Shown: positions 8,276-15,456, counted from the first letter of the stretch. The stretch is 30,773 nucleotides of DNA from DASYVD01 sp036000545 (GCA_036000545.1 DASYVD010000166.1:1-30773); one strand, 5' to 3'. Notes: generated by a model not told the origin, from the letters alone. Translations and numbers: made by a program.

Positions 8276-8751
8276 TGTCCCACCCTTCGTCGCCTTCGAA
8301 TGACCATCAGGATGTCAAGTCCGGTCGACAGCAGGACGGACGCCACCACTCCCACCAACCCAGCCCAAAGCAGCCACTCTGTTCGGCTGAACCCTCCGAT
8401 CGCAAGGAGAGGAAACCAAAATGCCTTGAGATAGATGGACCATCGACGCGCGCCCGGCGTCTCCCGGTCGACCAGCAGCATCATCCTGACCGCGAAGGTA
8501 GCGAGGAACCCAAGGAATCCGATGATGAAAAGCCACTGAGTATCCGCTACGGCCCCCACTATGGAGAGGGCGAGCGAAGCGAGTCCTATCGCAAACACAG
8601 CGAGCTGCCGTGTGAGTCGCCGACGCCGGAGGAATACGACCTGGAGAGCAGCGCCGCCCGCGAAGGTCAGTCCGCCGGCCCACCAGATCTGCGGGGTCTC
8701 CAGCCGAACGACCGAAGCCATTCCCAACGAATAGAGAGCCACTGACGGCAA
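8272..8751 (-). CDS. Unknown polytopic membrane protein inside the Moco operon
   Basis: About 159 residues with five or six hydrophobic helices (for example residues 24-43, 52-70, 73-93 and 125-150) and an Arg-rich C-terminal tail (RRRRR), so probably an inner-membrane protein. I recognise no family and propose no function. It ends in a GTGA overlap with moaD-moaE and follows mogA-xdhC by about 70 bp, so it is cotranscribed with Moco genes. The start is uncertain. TTG at 8751 is the first standard start, but the frame stays open and hydrophobic back to 8823 with only ATT or ATC available, and the ATG eleven codons in is another option. Codon third positions look less GC-rich than in the neighbours, which may mean later insertion. 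Confidence 0.65.
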   Translation of the reverse strand: MPSVALYSLGMASVVRLETPQIWWAGGLTFAGGAALQVVFLRRRRLTRQLAVFAIGLASLALSIVGAVADTQWLFIIGFLGFLATFAVRMMLLVDRETPGARRWSIYLKAFWFPLLAIGGFSRTEWLLWAGLVGVVASVLLSTGLDILMVIRRRRRVGQ

Positions 8752-8823
8752 GAGTAAGAACCGGAAGTCGCGAGCCCGCTGGTCCTGTGACCCGATCGGA
8801 GCAATCCATAGGGCCCATCTCCG

Positions 8824-10122
8824 TCACCGCCGGTCGAGCCAGCCGCCGGAACGGTCGTTCCGGGCGGCGAGCAGCCCGGCGAGGATGGACACAGCGATCT
8901 CCTGGGGAGTTCGAGCTCCCACGTCCAGCCCGACCGGGGTGCGCACCCGGGCCACGTCCTCGTCCGAGAAGCCCAGCGCTCGCAACGCGTCGAGGTGCCG
9001 TCCCGCGTGCCGTGAACTTCCCATCGCTCCCACGAATCGAGCCCCCGACTTCAAGAGCACCCCGATGTGCTCGGCCACCTGCGGCGCGTCGTGGTCCGTG
9101 TGTACCGCGTCCACGTCGCCGTCGAGCGACACTTCTTCGGGCGATGAGGCAACCTGCCCCGCCAAGGCCCGGTGCTCGTCGGTGACCCGCTCGGACCGCG
9201 GCTCCACGAGCGCGGTGTCGTACCCGAGGTCGTTCGCCCACCTCAGGAGCCACGCGGCCACGGGGGTCGCTCCCAGCACGACGAACGTGGGGGCGCGCCG
9301 GTGCGGCTCCAGGTACACCTCGACCGACCCCAGATCGTGCTGGTAGGTACGCATCGCCGGCCGCCCATCCGACAGCACAGCGGGCGCATCGGCGACGGCC
9401 CCGGAGTCGAACTCGGCGCATCCCAGTGTCCCGGCGAGAGGTCCGTCATGTCCCACGAGGATCTTCTGCCCCGGCATGCACGGCGGGGAGCCATGGACCC
9501 GGACCGCAGTGGCCACGACGACCTCCTCGCCCCGGCCAAGGCGCTTCGCCAGCTCGTCGGAGAGTTCGTGGGGATGCCCCGGACCTTCCGGCTGCGGCGC
9601 TGGCGTCGGCTCGGGAGCTCGGTCCTGGGAATGCTGCGTTCTCCCCGCCAGCGTCTCCAGCGCGTGCGGAATCACAGGCAGGACCGCCTCCAGGCTCTCG
9701 GTGGCGCCCCGGGGCGACCCGGGCAGATTCAGCACGAGTGCCCTCCCGACGATGCCGGCCGCGCCTCTCGACAAGACAGCCATGGGGGTGGTTTGCGTCC
9801 CTGCTGCCCGCATGAGCTCGGCGAGCCCCGGGGCCTCCCGGTCGATCACAGCGCGCGTCGCTTCGGGAGTCACGTCTCTGGGACCGAACCCCGTCCCTCC
9901 GTTCGTGACCACGAGATCGGCGATGTGAGAGAGATCACGAAGCACCTGCTCGATCTCCTCGAGCTCGTCGGGGACCACTGCCCGCTGGACGACTTCGAAG
10001 CCCGCCCTCTGGAGCAGGCCCGCCACAGCGTCCCCGGAGTCATCACGGCGGGTACCCGCGCGCACTCCGTCGCTCACCGTCACGACCGCCGTCGGGATCC
10101 CTTTTTCGCGGCTGATCTCCAT
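8824..10122 (-). CDS. MogA-XdhC fusion: molybdopterin adenylyltransferase joined to Moco-sulfuration chaperone
   Basis: A 432-residue two-domain protein. Residues 1-162 are a MoaB/Mog domain with VTVSDG, GTRRDDSG, TNGGTGFGPRDVTPEAT and LNLPGSPRG, the signature of molybdopterin adenylyltransferase (AMP transfer before Mo insertion by MoeA). A Pro-rich linker spans about 163-184. Residues 185-432 are an XdhC/CoxI-type domain with an N-terminal part (VVVATAVRVHGSPPC, GTLGCAEF) and a Rossmann-like C-terminal part (FVVLGATPVAAWLLRWANDLGY, GLDVGARTPQEIA). XdhC proteins bind Moco, assist its sulfuration and hand it to xanthine dehydrogenase. The ATG at 10122 has no ribosome site but lies 9 nt after TATCAT. 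It is first in the five-gene Moco operon. Confidence 0.9.
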   Translation of the reverse strand: MEISREKGIPTAVVTVSDGVRAGTRRDDSGDAVAGLLQRAGFEVVQRAVVPDELEEIEQVLRDLSHIADLVVTNGGTGFGPRDVTPEATRAVIDREAPGLAELMRAAGTQTTPMAVLSRGAAGIVGRALVLNLPGSPRGATESLEAVLPVIPHALETLAGRTQHSQDRAPEPTPAPQPEGPGHPHELSDELAKRLGRGEEVVVATAVRVHGSPPCMPGQKILVGHDGPLAGTLGCAEFDSGAVADAPAVLSDGRPAMRTYQHDLGSVEVYLEPHRRAPTFVVLGATPVAAWLLRWANDLGYDTALVEPRSERVTDEHRALAGQVASSPEEVSLDGDVDAVHTDHDAPQVAEHIGVLLKSGARFVGAMGSSRHAGRHLDALRALGFSDEDVARVRTPVGLDVGARTPQEIAVSILAGLLAARNDRSGGWLDRR

Positions 10123-10131
10123 GTCAGAGGG

Positions 10132-10137
10132 ATGATA
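10132..10137 (-). promoter_or_regulatory. -10 element of the Moco operon (near-leaderless)
   Basis: TATCAT on the minus strand ends 9 nt before the ATG of the mogA-xdhC fusion, which lacks a Shine-Dalgarno sequence. Transcription would begin about 2 nt upstream of the start codon. No clear -35 is seen. Confidence 0.5.
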
Positions 10138-10152
10138 GCCGGGGGTCCCAGG

Positions 10153-10180
10153 GCCCGCGGGCACTCCCACCGCCGCGGGC
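10153..10180. repeat. Inverted repeat between divergent xdhC-type operons
   Basis: A perfect 8-bp inverted repeat, GCCCGCGG and CCGCGGGC, has a 12-nt spacer. It lies between the minus-strand -10 (10132-10137) and the plus-strand -10 candidate (10192-10197), where a shared operator would be expected. GC-rich arms of this kind also arise by chance in such DNA. Confidence 0.35.
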
Positions 10181-10191
10181 GGAGAGCGAGG

Positions 10192-10197
10192 TACCCT
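10192..10197 (+). promoter_or_regulatory. -10 candidate for the xdhC-mocA operon
   Basis: TACCCT fits the actinobacterial TANNNT -10 pattern. Transcription from it would begin near 10204, at the 5' edge of the folded leader. No -35 is evident. Confidence 0.35.
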
Positions 10198-10200
10198 GAG

Positions 10201-10300
10201 CCCGAAGGGGTCCAGGGGGCAGCAGCCCCGCGAAGCGTCGCGGAGCGGATCAGGCTGCTGGATTCCCCTGGCCGAAGGACACTGCCGGAGGCAGCGGACT
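10201..10300 (+). ncRNA. Structured 5' leader of xdhC-mocA, candidate molybdenum-cofactor-type riboswitch
   Basis: The leader folds into several perfect helices. CCAGGGG (10212-10218) pairs with CCCCTGG (10265-10271). Inside it, CAGCAGCC (10220-10227) pairs with GGCTGCTG (10253-10260). The apex is CCGCGA/TCGCGG (10228-10233 with 10238-10243). A separate hairpin CTGCC-GGA-GGCAG spans 10282-10294, and a small CCC-GAA-GGG lies at 10201-10209. A CCGAAGG element joins the main stem to the last hairpin. The ribosome site GAGGAAGAGG follows at 10301-10310. Moco riboswitches are known upstream of Moco synthesis and utilisation genes, which fits xdhC-mocA, but I cannot confirm the consensus by eye. 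There is no U-tract, so it is not an ordinary terminator. Confidence 0.5.
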
Positions 10301-10314
10301 GAGGAAGAGGATTG

Positions 10315-11442
10315 GTGAGCGAGATCGCCGAGGTCCTTCGGGCTATCGAGTCGCTGTCGGTCCGCGGTGAGCGAATGGCTCTGGCGACCATCGTGGGGGT
10401 CCAGGGCTCCACGTACCGGCGCCCCGGCGCCCGCTTGCTCGTTCCCGAAGCCGGTCCGATGGTCGGGAACATCTCGGGGGGATGCCTGGAAGGCGAAGTA
10501 CAGGCTGCCGCTCGCGACGTCATGGACGGCGGCGCCCCGCGCCTTCTCACCTTCGACCTCACCGCGGACGACGAGGCCGTGTGGGGGTGGGGCCTCGGCT
10601 GCAACGGCGTGATCGATGTCTTCGTCGAACCAGCGGATCGAGCGGCGGAGGTCGCCAGGACGCTGCGTCTGGCCCTCGAGGAGGACCGGCCGATCGCGCA
10701 CGTCACCGTGCTCGAGTCCGCAGCGGCCGGTGTCCGTCCCGGCAGTCACATGGTCGTTCACCCGGGCGGACGCCGAGAGGGGACGCTCGGCTCCCCCGAC
10801 GACGATCTGGCCTTCACCCACGAAGCGGAACGCGCCATTCAGGATGGGCTGTCTCAGGTTGTGGCGATCACGCCCGAGGAAGGGGAGATCCGTGCCTTCG
10901 TCGAGGTGCTCGAGCCTCCGCCACGAGTGCTGGTCTGCGGCGCCGGGCACGACACGATCCCGGCAGTACGGCACGCTGCGTCGCTCGGGTGGCGGGTGAC
11001 CGTCGCCGACGACCGTGAGGCGTTCCTCACCGCGGACCGGTTCCCGGAGGCCGCCGGCTTCGTCCATACGGAACCCGACCGGTTGGGTCGCGCCATCGAG
11101 CTCGACCGCCGCACGTACGTCGTGGTGATGACGCACAACTTCCTCAGGGATCTCGGCTACCTCCGCTCGCTGCTCGGCACCGAGGTCGCATACATCGGGA
11201 TGCTCGGCCCGCGGGCCCGCCTCGACCGGCTCCTCGAGAACCTCGCCCGCGACGGCGTCCACCCCTCGGAGGAAGACCTGGCGAAGATCCACGGGCCGGC
11301 CGGGCTCGACGTCGGGGCGGAAGGCCCGGAGGAGATCGCCGCGGCCATCGTGGCGGAGATGCTGGCGGTGCAGCGGGGCCGCGAGGCCGGGTTCCTCCGT
11401 GATCGGAAGGGCCCCATCCATGGGTCCTCCGGCGAACGTTGA
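10315..11442 (+). CDS. xdhC: XdhC/CoxI-family molybdenum-hydroxylase maturation factor
   Basis: A 375-residue cytosolic accessory protein for xanthine dehydrogenase or CO dehydrogenase-type enzymes. The N-terminal XdhC_CoxI domain shows ATIVGVQGSTYRRPGARLLV and GNISGGCLEGEV with the conserved Cys; the C-terminal NAD-like Rossmann domain shows VLVCGAGHDTIPAVRHAASLGW, YIGMLGPRAR and GPAGLDVGAEGPEEIAAAI. Family members bind Moco, promote addition of the terminal sulfido ligand and deliver it to the apoenzyme. GTG at 10315 sits 4 nt after AGAGG; a TTG one codon earlier is the alternative. It follows the structured leader, overlaps or abuts mocA, and is divergent from the MogA-XdhC fusion. The genome region therefore has two XdhC-type proteins. 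Confidence 0.92.
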   Translation: MSEIAEVLRAIESLSVRGERMALATIVGVQGSTYRRPGARLLVPEAGPMVGNISGGCLEGEVQAAARDVMDGGAPRLLTFDLTADDEAVWGWGLGCNGVIDVFVEPADRAAEVARTLRLALEEDRPIAHVTVLESAAAGVRPGSHMVVHPGGRREGTLGSPDDDLAFTHEAERAIQDGLSQVVAITPEEGEIRAFVEVLEPPPRVLVCGAGHDTIPAVRHAASLGWRVTVADDREAFLTADRFPEAAGFVHTEPDRLGRAIELDRRTYVVVMTHNFLRDLGYLRSLLGTEVAYIGMLGPRARLDRLLENLARDGVHPSEEDLAKIHGPAGLDVGAEGPEEIAAAIVAEMLAVQRGREAGFLRDRKGPIHGSSGER

Positions 11443-11458
11443 GCATCGGGGGCACCAG

Positions 11459-12052
11459 TTGATCAGCGGGATCATCCTGGCCGCGGGGACCTCGTCGCGA
11501 GTGGGCCGACCCAAGCAGCTCCTCCCGCTCGCCGGCAAGCCGCTCCTCCAACACGCCGTGGATGCGGCGTACCAGGCCGGACTGGAGGAGGTCGTGGTGG
11601 TACTGGGCCACGAGGCCGGGGAGGTCGCGGCCGAGCTCAACCTCCCCGAGGGAACACGCACCGTGTTCAACCCCAACTACGTGGAGGGTCAGTCCTCGTC
11701 GCTCCGGGCGGGCCTGCAGGCGGTGAGCCCCGAAGCCCGTGGTGCGGTCGTCCTCCTCGGCGACCAGCCGGAGATCTCGCCCGAGGCGATCCGGGCGGTG
11801 GTGAGGTCCTTCGAAGAAACCGGCGGACCGGTGGTCCATGCAGCGTATGGCGGCCGGCCGGGACACCCGGTCCTGTTCGACCGGAGGATCTGGCCCGAGA
11901 TCGAGACCGTCGAGGGCGACGTCGGAGCCCGCGACATCCTGTCCGGCCATCCCGAGTGGGTGACGACCGTGGACGTGGGCGGCGAGCCGCCTTCGGACAT
12001 CGACACCTGGGGCGACTACCGGCGCCTCTCAGGCGGCAAGTCGACGGGCTAG
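11459..12052 (+). CDS. mocA: Molybdenum cofactor cytidylyltransferase MocA (YgfJ-like)
   Basis: Transfers CMP from CTP to Mo-molybdopterin, making the MCD form used by many xanthine dehydrogenase-family enzymes. The nucleotidyltransferase fold is clear: IILAAGTSSRVGRPKQLLPL at the N-terminus (CTP loop), LLGDQPEIS (metal-binding Asp) and GRPGHPVLFDRR. TTG at 11459 follows GGGGG by 7 nt and gives 197 residues, close to E. coli MocA (192). The earlier in-frame ATG at 11420 would overlap xdhC and add an untypical N-terminus. It is second in the xdhC-mocA operon. Its presence indicates that the local dehydrogenase uses MCD. YgfJ, a related family member, belongs to SDMH clusters, so both names are plausible. 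Confidence 0.92.
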   Translation: MISGIILAAGTSSRVGRPKQLLPLAGKPLLQHAVDAAYQAGLEEVVVVLGHEAGEVAAELNLPEGTRTVFNPNYVEGQSSSLRAGLQAVSPEARGAVVLLGDQPEISPEAIRAVVRSFEETGGPVVHAAYGGRPGHPVLFDRRIWPEIETVEGDVGARDILSGHPEWVTTVDVGGEPPSDIDTWGDYRRLSGGKSTG

Positions 12053-13488
12053 CCGGTCGCGAGCCTGGCGCCGAGCTCCCGGATCACGTCGACGAGGAGA
12101 TCCACGTCGTCTTGGGCGGTGAGCCAGTTGACGAACGCCGGACGGAACGCCACCCGGCCCCGATACACCGTGGTGCCCACGTAAACCCTCCCATCCTCCA
12201 GTACAGCTTCCCCCAATCGCCGGTTGAGGTCGTCCAGATCTCGTTCCGATGCTCCTTCGGGGCGATACCGGAAGCACACGATGTTGAGTGGAACGTCGGC
12301 GAGCCGCTCGAGATCAGGCGCTTCGTCCACTCTCCGCGCCACACGCTGCGCAAGGTCGAGATGCTGCTCGACGATCTCGCGCACGCCCCTGCGCCCATAA
12401 GCGTGAAGGGTGGCCCACACCGGCAGGCTTCGAGCGCGGCGCGAGGCCTCGGGCCCGAAGATCATGAAGTTCGGTCGGGGATCGTCCATCTTCGGGAGGT
12501 ACGCCGCCGCGAAGCTGAACACCGGCACCATGAGTGCAGGATCGCGGACGAACGCGAATCCGCAGTCGTAGGGCACGTTCAGCCACTTGTGTCCGTCTGC
12601 GATCACCGAATGAGCTCGATCGATACCTTCCACCAAGTGCGCTGTCCGCCCGGTCACCGCCGCGAACAGGCCGAAAGCACCATCGACATGGAGCCAGGCC
12701 CCGTGTTGCTCGGATAGATCTGCCATCGCGGCGATGGGATCGAAGTCCCCCGCGTTCACCTCGCCGGCGTTGGCGATCAGGATGGCGGGTTCGCCTCGAA
12801 GCCCTCGGAGGGCTCGCTCCAGAGCCTCGAGGTCGAGCCGACCGCTGTCGTCGGCGCTGAAAGTCCGGGCCTTCGACCGGCCCATCCCCAGCATCGCCAG
12901 GGCCTTCGTCGCGCTCGGGTGGATATACCCGCTGGAGAGCACGGGCACCTCTGGGAGACCGGCGAACCCTCGGTCGTCGATGTCGACACCGTGCCGCTCG
13001 GCCCACCAGCGTCGGGCGCACGCCAGCCCCACGAAGTTGGCCATGGTAGCGCCGGTGGTGAGCACGCCGCCCCACGGCTGAGGCAGGCCGAACAACTCCT
13101 TGAGCCACGAGATGGCTACCACCTCGAGGCGAGCGGCCAGCGGCGCGGCGACCCAGGCCCCATTGTTCTGGTCGATCGCGGACGCCAGCCAGTCCGCGGC
13201 CAGCGACGCCGGAGTGGACCCGCCGATCACGAAGTGGAAGAACCGCGGGCCCGCGGAGCGGATCACGGCTTCCATGCCGTCGTCGAGGAGCTTTCGGATG
13301 GCGGCCGTCGCTCCGTCTCCCTCCTCGGGAAGCGGGCCGCCGAACCGCATCGCGGCATCGTCTGCCCCCTTCGAGCGGACGGATTGCTCCGGCAGCGTCT
13401 CCACGAACCGGAGCGCCTCTTCGGCCACCAGACCCAGGACCTCTCGCATCTCCCCCAGGCGCGGAAGGGATCCGGCCATCTCATCCAT
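12049..13488 (-). CDS. Group II pyridoxal-phosphate-dependent amino acid decarboxylase
   Basis: A 479-residue fold-type I PLP enzyme. The PLP Lys is K301 in ADGHKWLNVPYDCG, HVDGAFG (H267, D269) stacks on and binds the cofactor, and TTGATMANFVGL contributes to phosphate binding. FFHFVIGGSTPASLAADW near the N-terminus is typical of the glutamate, aromatic and diaminobutyrate decarboxylase group. The start ATG has a strong AAGGAGG 5 nt upstream. It overlaps the mocA end by 4 bp, convergently. Several group II members act on Tyr, Trp, Asp or 2,4-diaminobutyrate and the substrate cannot be decided here. No direct molybdenum role is implied; the position may be coincidental. Confidence 0.88.
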   Translation of the reverse strand: MDEMAGSLPRLGEMREVLGLVAEEALRFVETLPEQSVRSKGADDAAMRFGGPLPEEGDGATAAIRKLLDDGMEAVIRSAGPRFFHFVIGGSTPASLAADWLASAIDQNNGAWVAAPLAARLEVVAISWLKELFGLPQPWGGVLTTGATMANFVGLACARRWWAERHGVDIDDRGFAGLPEVPVLSSGYIHPSATKALAMLGMGRSKARTFSADDSGRLDLEALERALRGLRGEPAILIANAGEVNAGDFDPIAAMADLSEQHGAWLHVDGAFGLFAAVTGRTAHLVEGIDRAHSVIADGHKWLNVPYDCGFAFVRDPALMVPVFSFAAAYLPKMDDPRPNFMIFGPEASRRARSLPVWATLHAYGRRGVREIVEQHLDLAQRVARRVDEAPDLERLADVPLNIVCFRYRPEGASERDLDDLNRRLGEAVLEDGRVYVGTTVYRGRVAFRPAFVNWLTAQDDVDLLVDVIRELGARLATG

Positions 13489-13518
13489 CCGTACCTCCTT
13501 CGAGCGGCGTCATGATGA

Positions 13519-13553
13519 ATCACGTCGAGGGCGATGTTTCATCGCATCACGTC
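13519..13553. promoter_or_regulatory. Repeat elements upstream of the PLP decarboxylase
   Basis: On the minus strand GACGTGAT occurs twice, 27 bp apart (13546-13553 and 13519-13526). Between the copies lies the perfect inverted repeat GCGATG-TTT-CATCGC (13531-13545). The elements lie 30-65 bp before the decarboxylase start, at the 3' end of the upstream gene. A regulator site or small attenuating hairpin is possible. Confidence 0.3.
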
Positions 13554-14563
13554 AACGGGAACGGCGACTGCAACCACCATGGTGCCGCACTGGTCTCGAT
13601 GTGCGAAACCCACTTCACCCACCAGAATCCTCGGCGTCCCGGGGCGACCAACCGTGCCGGGAACCCGTTCCCGGCGGGTAGTGGCTCACCGCCGAGCCGG
13701 ACCGCCAGTAGCAGGTTGGACAGATCGCGGACCGGCAGCCGTCGGGAGTACCCGGTAACCGACCGTACGACCACACTCCTTGCCTCCCCCGGTTCGGGGA
13801 TCAGCCGGTCGAGCCGGACGCCTTCCCAATCCTGCTTGGAGTACCAGCCTCCGGTGCAGTCGAGGATCGCGCGGATCCGATCGCCGAACGCTCCCACCTC
13901 TTCGTAGGAAAGCTCTCGAACCTCGGCCATGGTGACCAGCGTGAGCCTCCAGTCGAGCGGATCGATCCGCTGCACCGAATCGTCGAGCCACTGCGTGACG
14001 GGAAGGGCATCGGCTTTCAGAGAGCCGGCGTCGTACGAACCCGTGAACCGCCGCTCTCCTCCCGGAAGCCCGGTCACGCGAACGAGGCCTTCGGCAGCCG
14101 CGTACGTGAGGGCGGCCCCTCCCAGCAGGGTCCCCGCCCGCAGGAGGTTCCGCCTCGTCAGGTCGGTGCGCCGCGGACGCACCGGCCGGGCCAGCACATG
14201 CCAGACGGCCAGCGGGATCGCGGCCAGCGCGGCCCCCACGTGTACCTGCAGCGAGGTAACCGGACCCACGGATACTCCGAGTCCCGTCGCGTGGAGGATC
14301 CCGGTGAGGATGGCGACCGCCGCCAGCGCGGTTAGGGCGATCGATGCCGCGAACCCCGGCCGCCGCCGGGCCACCCCCCGCTGCACGATCACCGACTTCC
14401 ACGGGGCCAGGGCCACGATGGCCAAGCCCGCGACGCCGTGCGCAACAACGATCCACCGGCCCCACGCGGTGCCGACGCCGTAGGCCAGGAACCCGGTCAG
14501 CAGCGCCGCGGAGAGCATCGCGAGCAGCGCGAGATTCGTGTGCCGTCCCGCCGGCCGCCGCAT
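13547..14563 (-). CDS. Membrane-bound sulfite-oxidase-fold molybdoprotein with N-terminal heme-type helices and internal Tat motif
   Basis: A 338-residue protein. Four helices (about 9-28, 36-55, 72-91, 106-125) carry His at 42, 91, 108 and 122, suitable for b-type heme ligation. A basic loop with a twin-arginine-like motif (TRRNLLRAG, 136-144) follows, then a fifth hydrophobic segment (145-158), then a sulfite-oxidase-fold molybdopterin domain whose probable Mo ligand is C236 (AILDCTGGWYS). This matches the actinobacterial class of membrane molybdoproteins whose first helices are inserted by Sec and the last, with its cofactor-loaded domain, by Tat. The C-terminal domain is then outside the membrane. 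Substrate unknown. ATG at 14563 gives the correct topology; the frame is open further upstream. Confidence 0.82.
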   Translation of the reverse strand: MRRPAGRHTNLALLAMLSAALLTGFLAYGVGTAWGRWIVVAHGVAGLAIVALAPWKSVIVQRGVARRRPGFAASIALTALAAVAILTGILHATGLGVSVGPVTSLQVHVGAALAAIPLAVWHVLARPVRPRRTDLTRRNLLRAGTLLGGAALTYAAAEGLVRVTGLPGGERRFTGSYDAGSLKADALPVTQWLDDSVQRIDPLDWRLTLVTMAEVRELSYEEVGAFGDRIRAILDCTGGWYSKQDWEGVRLDRLIPEPGEARSVVVRSVTGYSRRLPVRDLSNLLLAVRLGGEPLPAGNGFPARLVAPGRRGFWWVKWVSHIETSAAPWWLQSPFPLT

Positions 14564-14603
14564 GGCACGAGCGTACTCCCCACCCGAACCGAGGGACCTC
14601 GCG

Positions 14604-14609
14604 TATCCT
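14604..14609 (+). promoter_or_regulatory. -10 element, leaderless start of the small helical gene
   Basis: TATCCT ends 7 nt before the ATG at 14617, which has no ribosome site. The mRNA probably begins at or next to the start codon. Confidence 0.5.
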
Positions 14610-14616
14610 TGCCCGG

Positions 14617-14862
14617 ATGGCCGGTGACGAGAGCGGCGCCACCACTCCCCAGGACGTCTGGCACATGGTGGAGCGCGCTGACGAGTTCCTGAAGTACGCG
14701 CAGAACCGAGACCCCGCCAAGGCGTACGCGCAAGCCAGGGCGACCCTGCGGAAGGCGATGGAGGAAGCCGACCGGCTGGAAGATCGTGCCGCAGCCGAGT
14801 CGATCTCGGCACAGATCTCCCGGAGGCTCGACGACCTCGACCGGCTCGAGGCGGCTCTGTGA
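14617..14862 (+). CDS. Small helical protein of unknown function
   Basis: An 81-residue acidic, Ala-, Arg- and Glu-rich protein, predicted almost wholly helical from about residue 12, with heptad-like spacing toward the C-terminus (ISRRLDDLDRLEAAL). No signal peptide, membrane segment or metal site is visible. I do not recognise the family. Its TGA overlaps the GTG of the soluble molybdoprotein gene (GTGA), so the two are co-translated and may form a complex; a dedicated chaperone or assembly partner is only an inference. Confidence 0.75.
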   Translation: MAGDESGATTPQDVWHMVERADEFLKYAQNRDPAKAYAQARATLRKAMEEADRLEDRAAAESISAQISRRLDDLDRLEAAL

Positions 14863-15443
14863 GCGCTTCGGACGCCGCGGCGCGGGTGCCGCCGGGCCAG
14901 CACCTCACTAAGGGATGGCCGATCCTCCACGCCAGTCCCATCCCCACGTTCAACGAGGAAACCTGGCGGTTCCGGTGCTTCGGATCGGTCGACGAGGAGG
15001 TCGAGTGGACCTGGGAGCAGTTCAGGGCCCTCCCCTCGGCCAAGCTCGTCGCCGACATGCACTGCGTGACTGGGTGGACCAAGCTCGACAACGAGTGGGA
15101 AGGCGCGTTCTTCCGGGAGGTTGCTGCCAGGGCTACGCCGAAGGCCGAGACCATGCACGCACTGATCCACGCGCCCTACGGCTACACGGCGAACCTCCCT
15201 CTCCAGACCCTCCTCGACGACGGGCTCTTCGCCTGGGCCCATGACGTCGAGCCGCTCCCACCGGAGCACGGCGGGCCGCTCCGCCTGGTCGTCCCCACGC
15301 TGTACGCGTGGAAGAGCGTGAAGTGGGCGAACGGTGTGCAGTTCCTGGAGCGCGACATCCGCGGCTACTGGGAGGAGCGGGGCTACCACAATCGAGCCGA
15401 CCCCTGGCGCGAAGAACGCTATTCCTGGCAGGAATCCGGTTAG
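14859..15443 (+). CDS. Soluble sulfite-oxidase-fold molybdopterin oxidoreductase
   Basis: A 194-residue protein consisting of the oxidoreductase molybdopterin-binding domain alone. The probable Mo ligand is C69 in ADMHCVTGWTKLDNEWEG. Other family features are the YGYTANLPL stretch, LRLVVPTLYAWKSVKWANGVQF near the C-terminus, and a final WREERYSW. No signal peptide, Tat motif, heme or dimerisation domain is visible, so it probably acts in the cytosol, unlike YedY/MsrP. The GTG start overlaps the stop of the small helical gene. Related short proteins are widespread in bacteria and archaea and usually uncharacterised. The substrate is unknown; a small sulfoxide or an oxyanion is possible. Confidence 0.85.
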   Translation: MSASDAAARVPPGQHLTKGWPILHASPIPTFNEETWRFRCFGSVDEEVEWTWEQFRALPSAKLVADMHCVTGWTKLDNEWEGAFFREVAARATPKAETMHALIHAPYGYTANLPLQTLLDDGLFAWAHDVEPLPPEHGGPLRLVVPTLYAWKSVKWANGVQFLERDIRGYWEERGYHNRADPWREERYSWQESG

Positions 15444-15456
15444 GAGACGGCGAGGG

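Noticed and set aside
8315..9421. A 368-codon minus frame crossing the MogA-XdhC end and the membrane gene
   Set aside because: Very Arg- and Gly-rich, no motif, and it conflicts with two better-supported genes.
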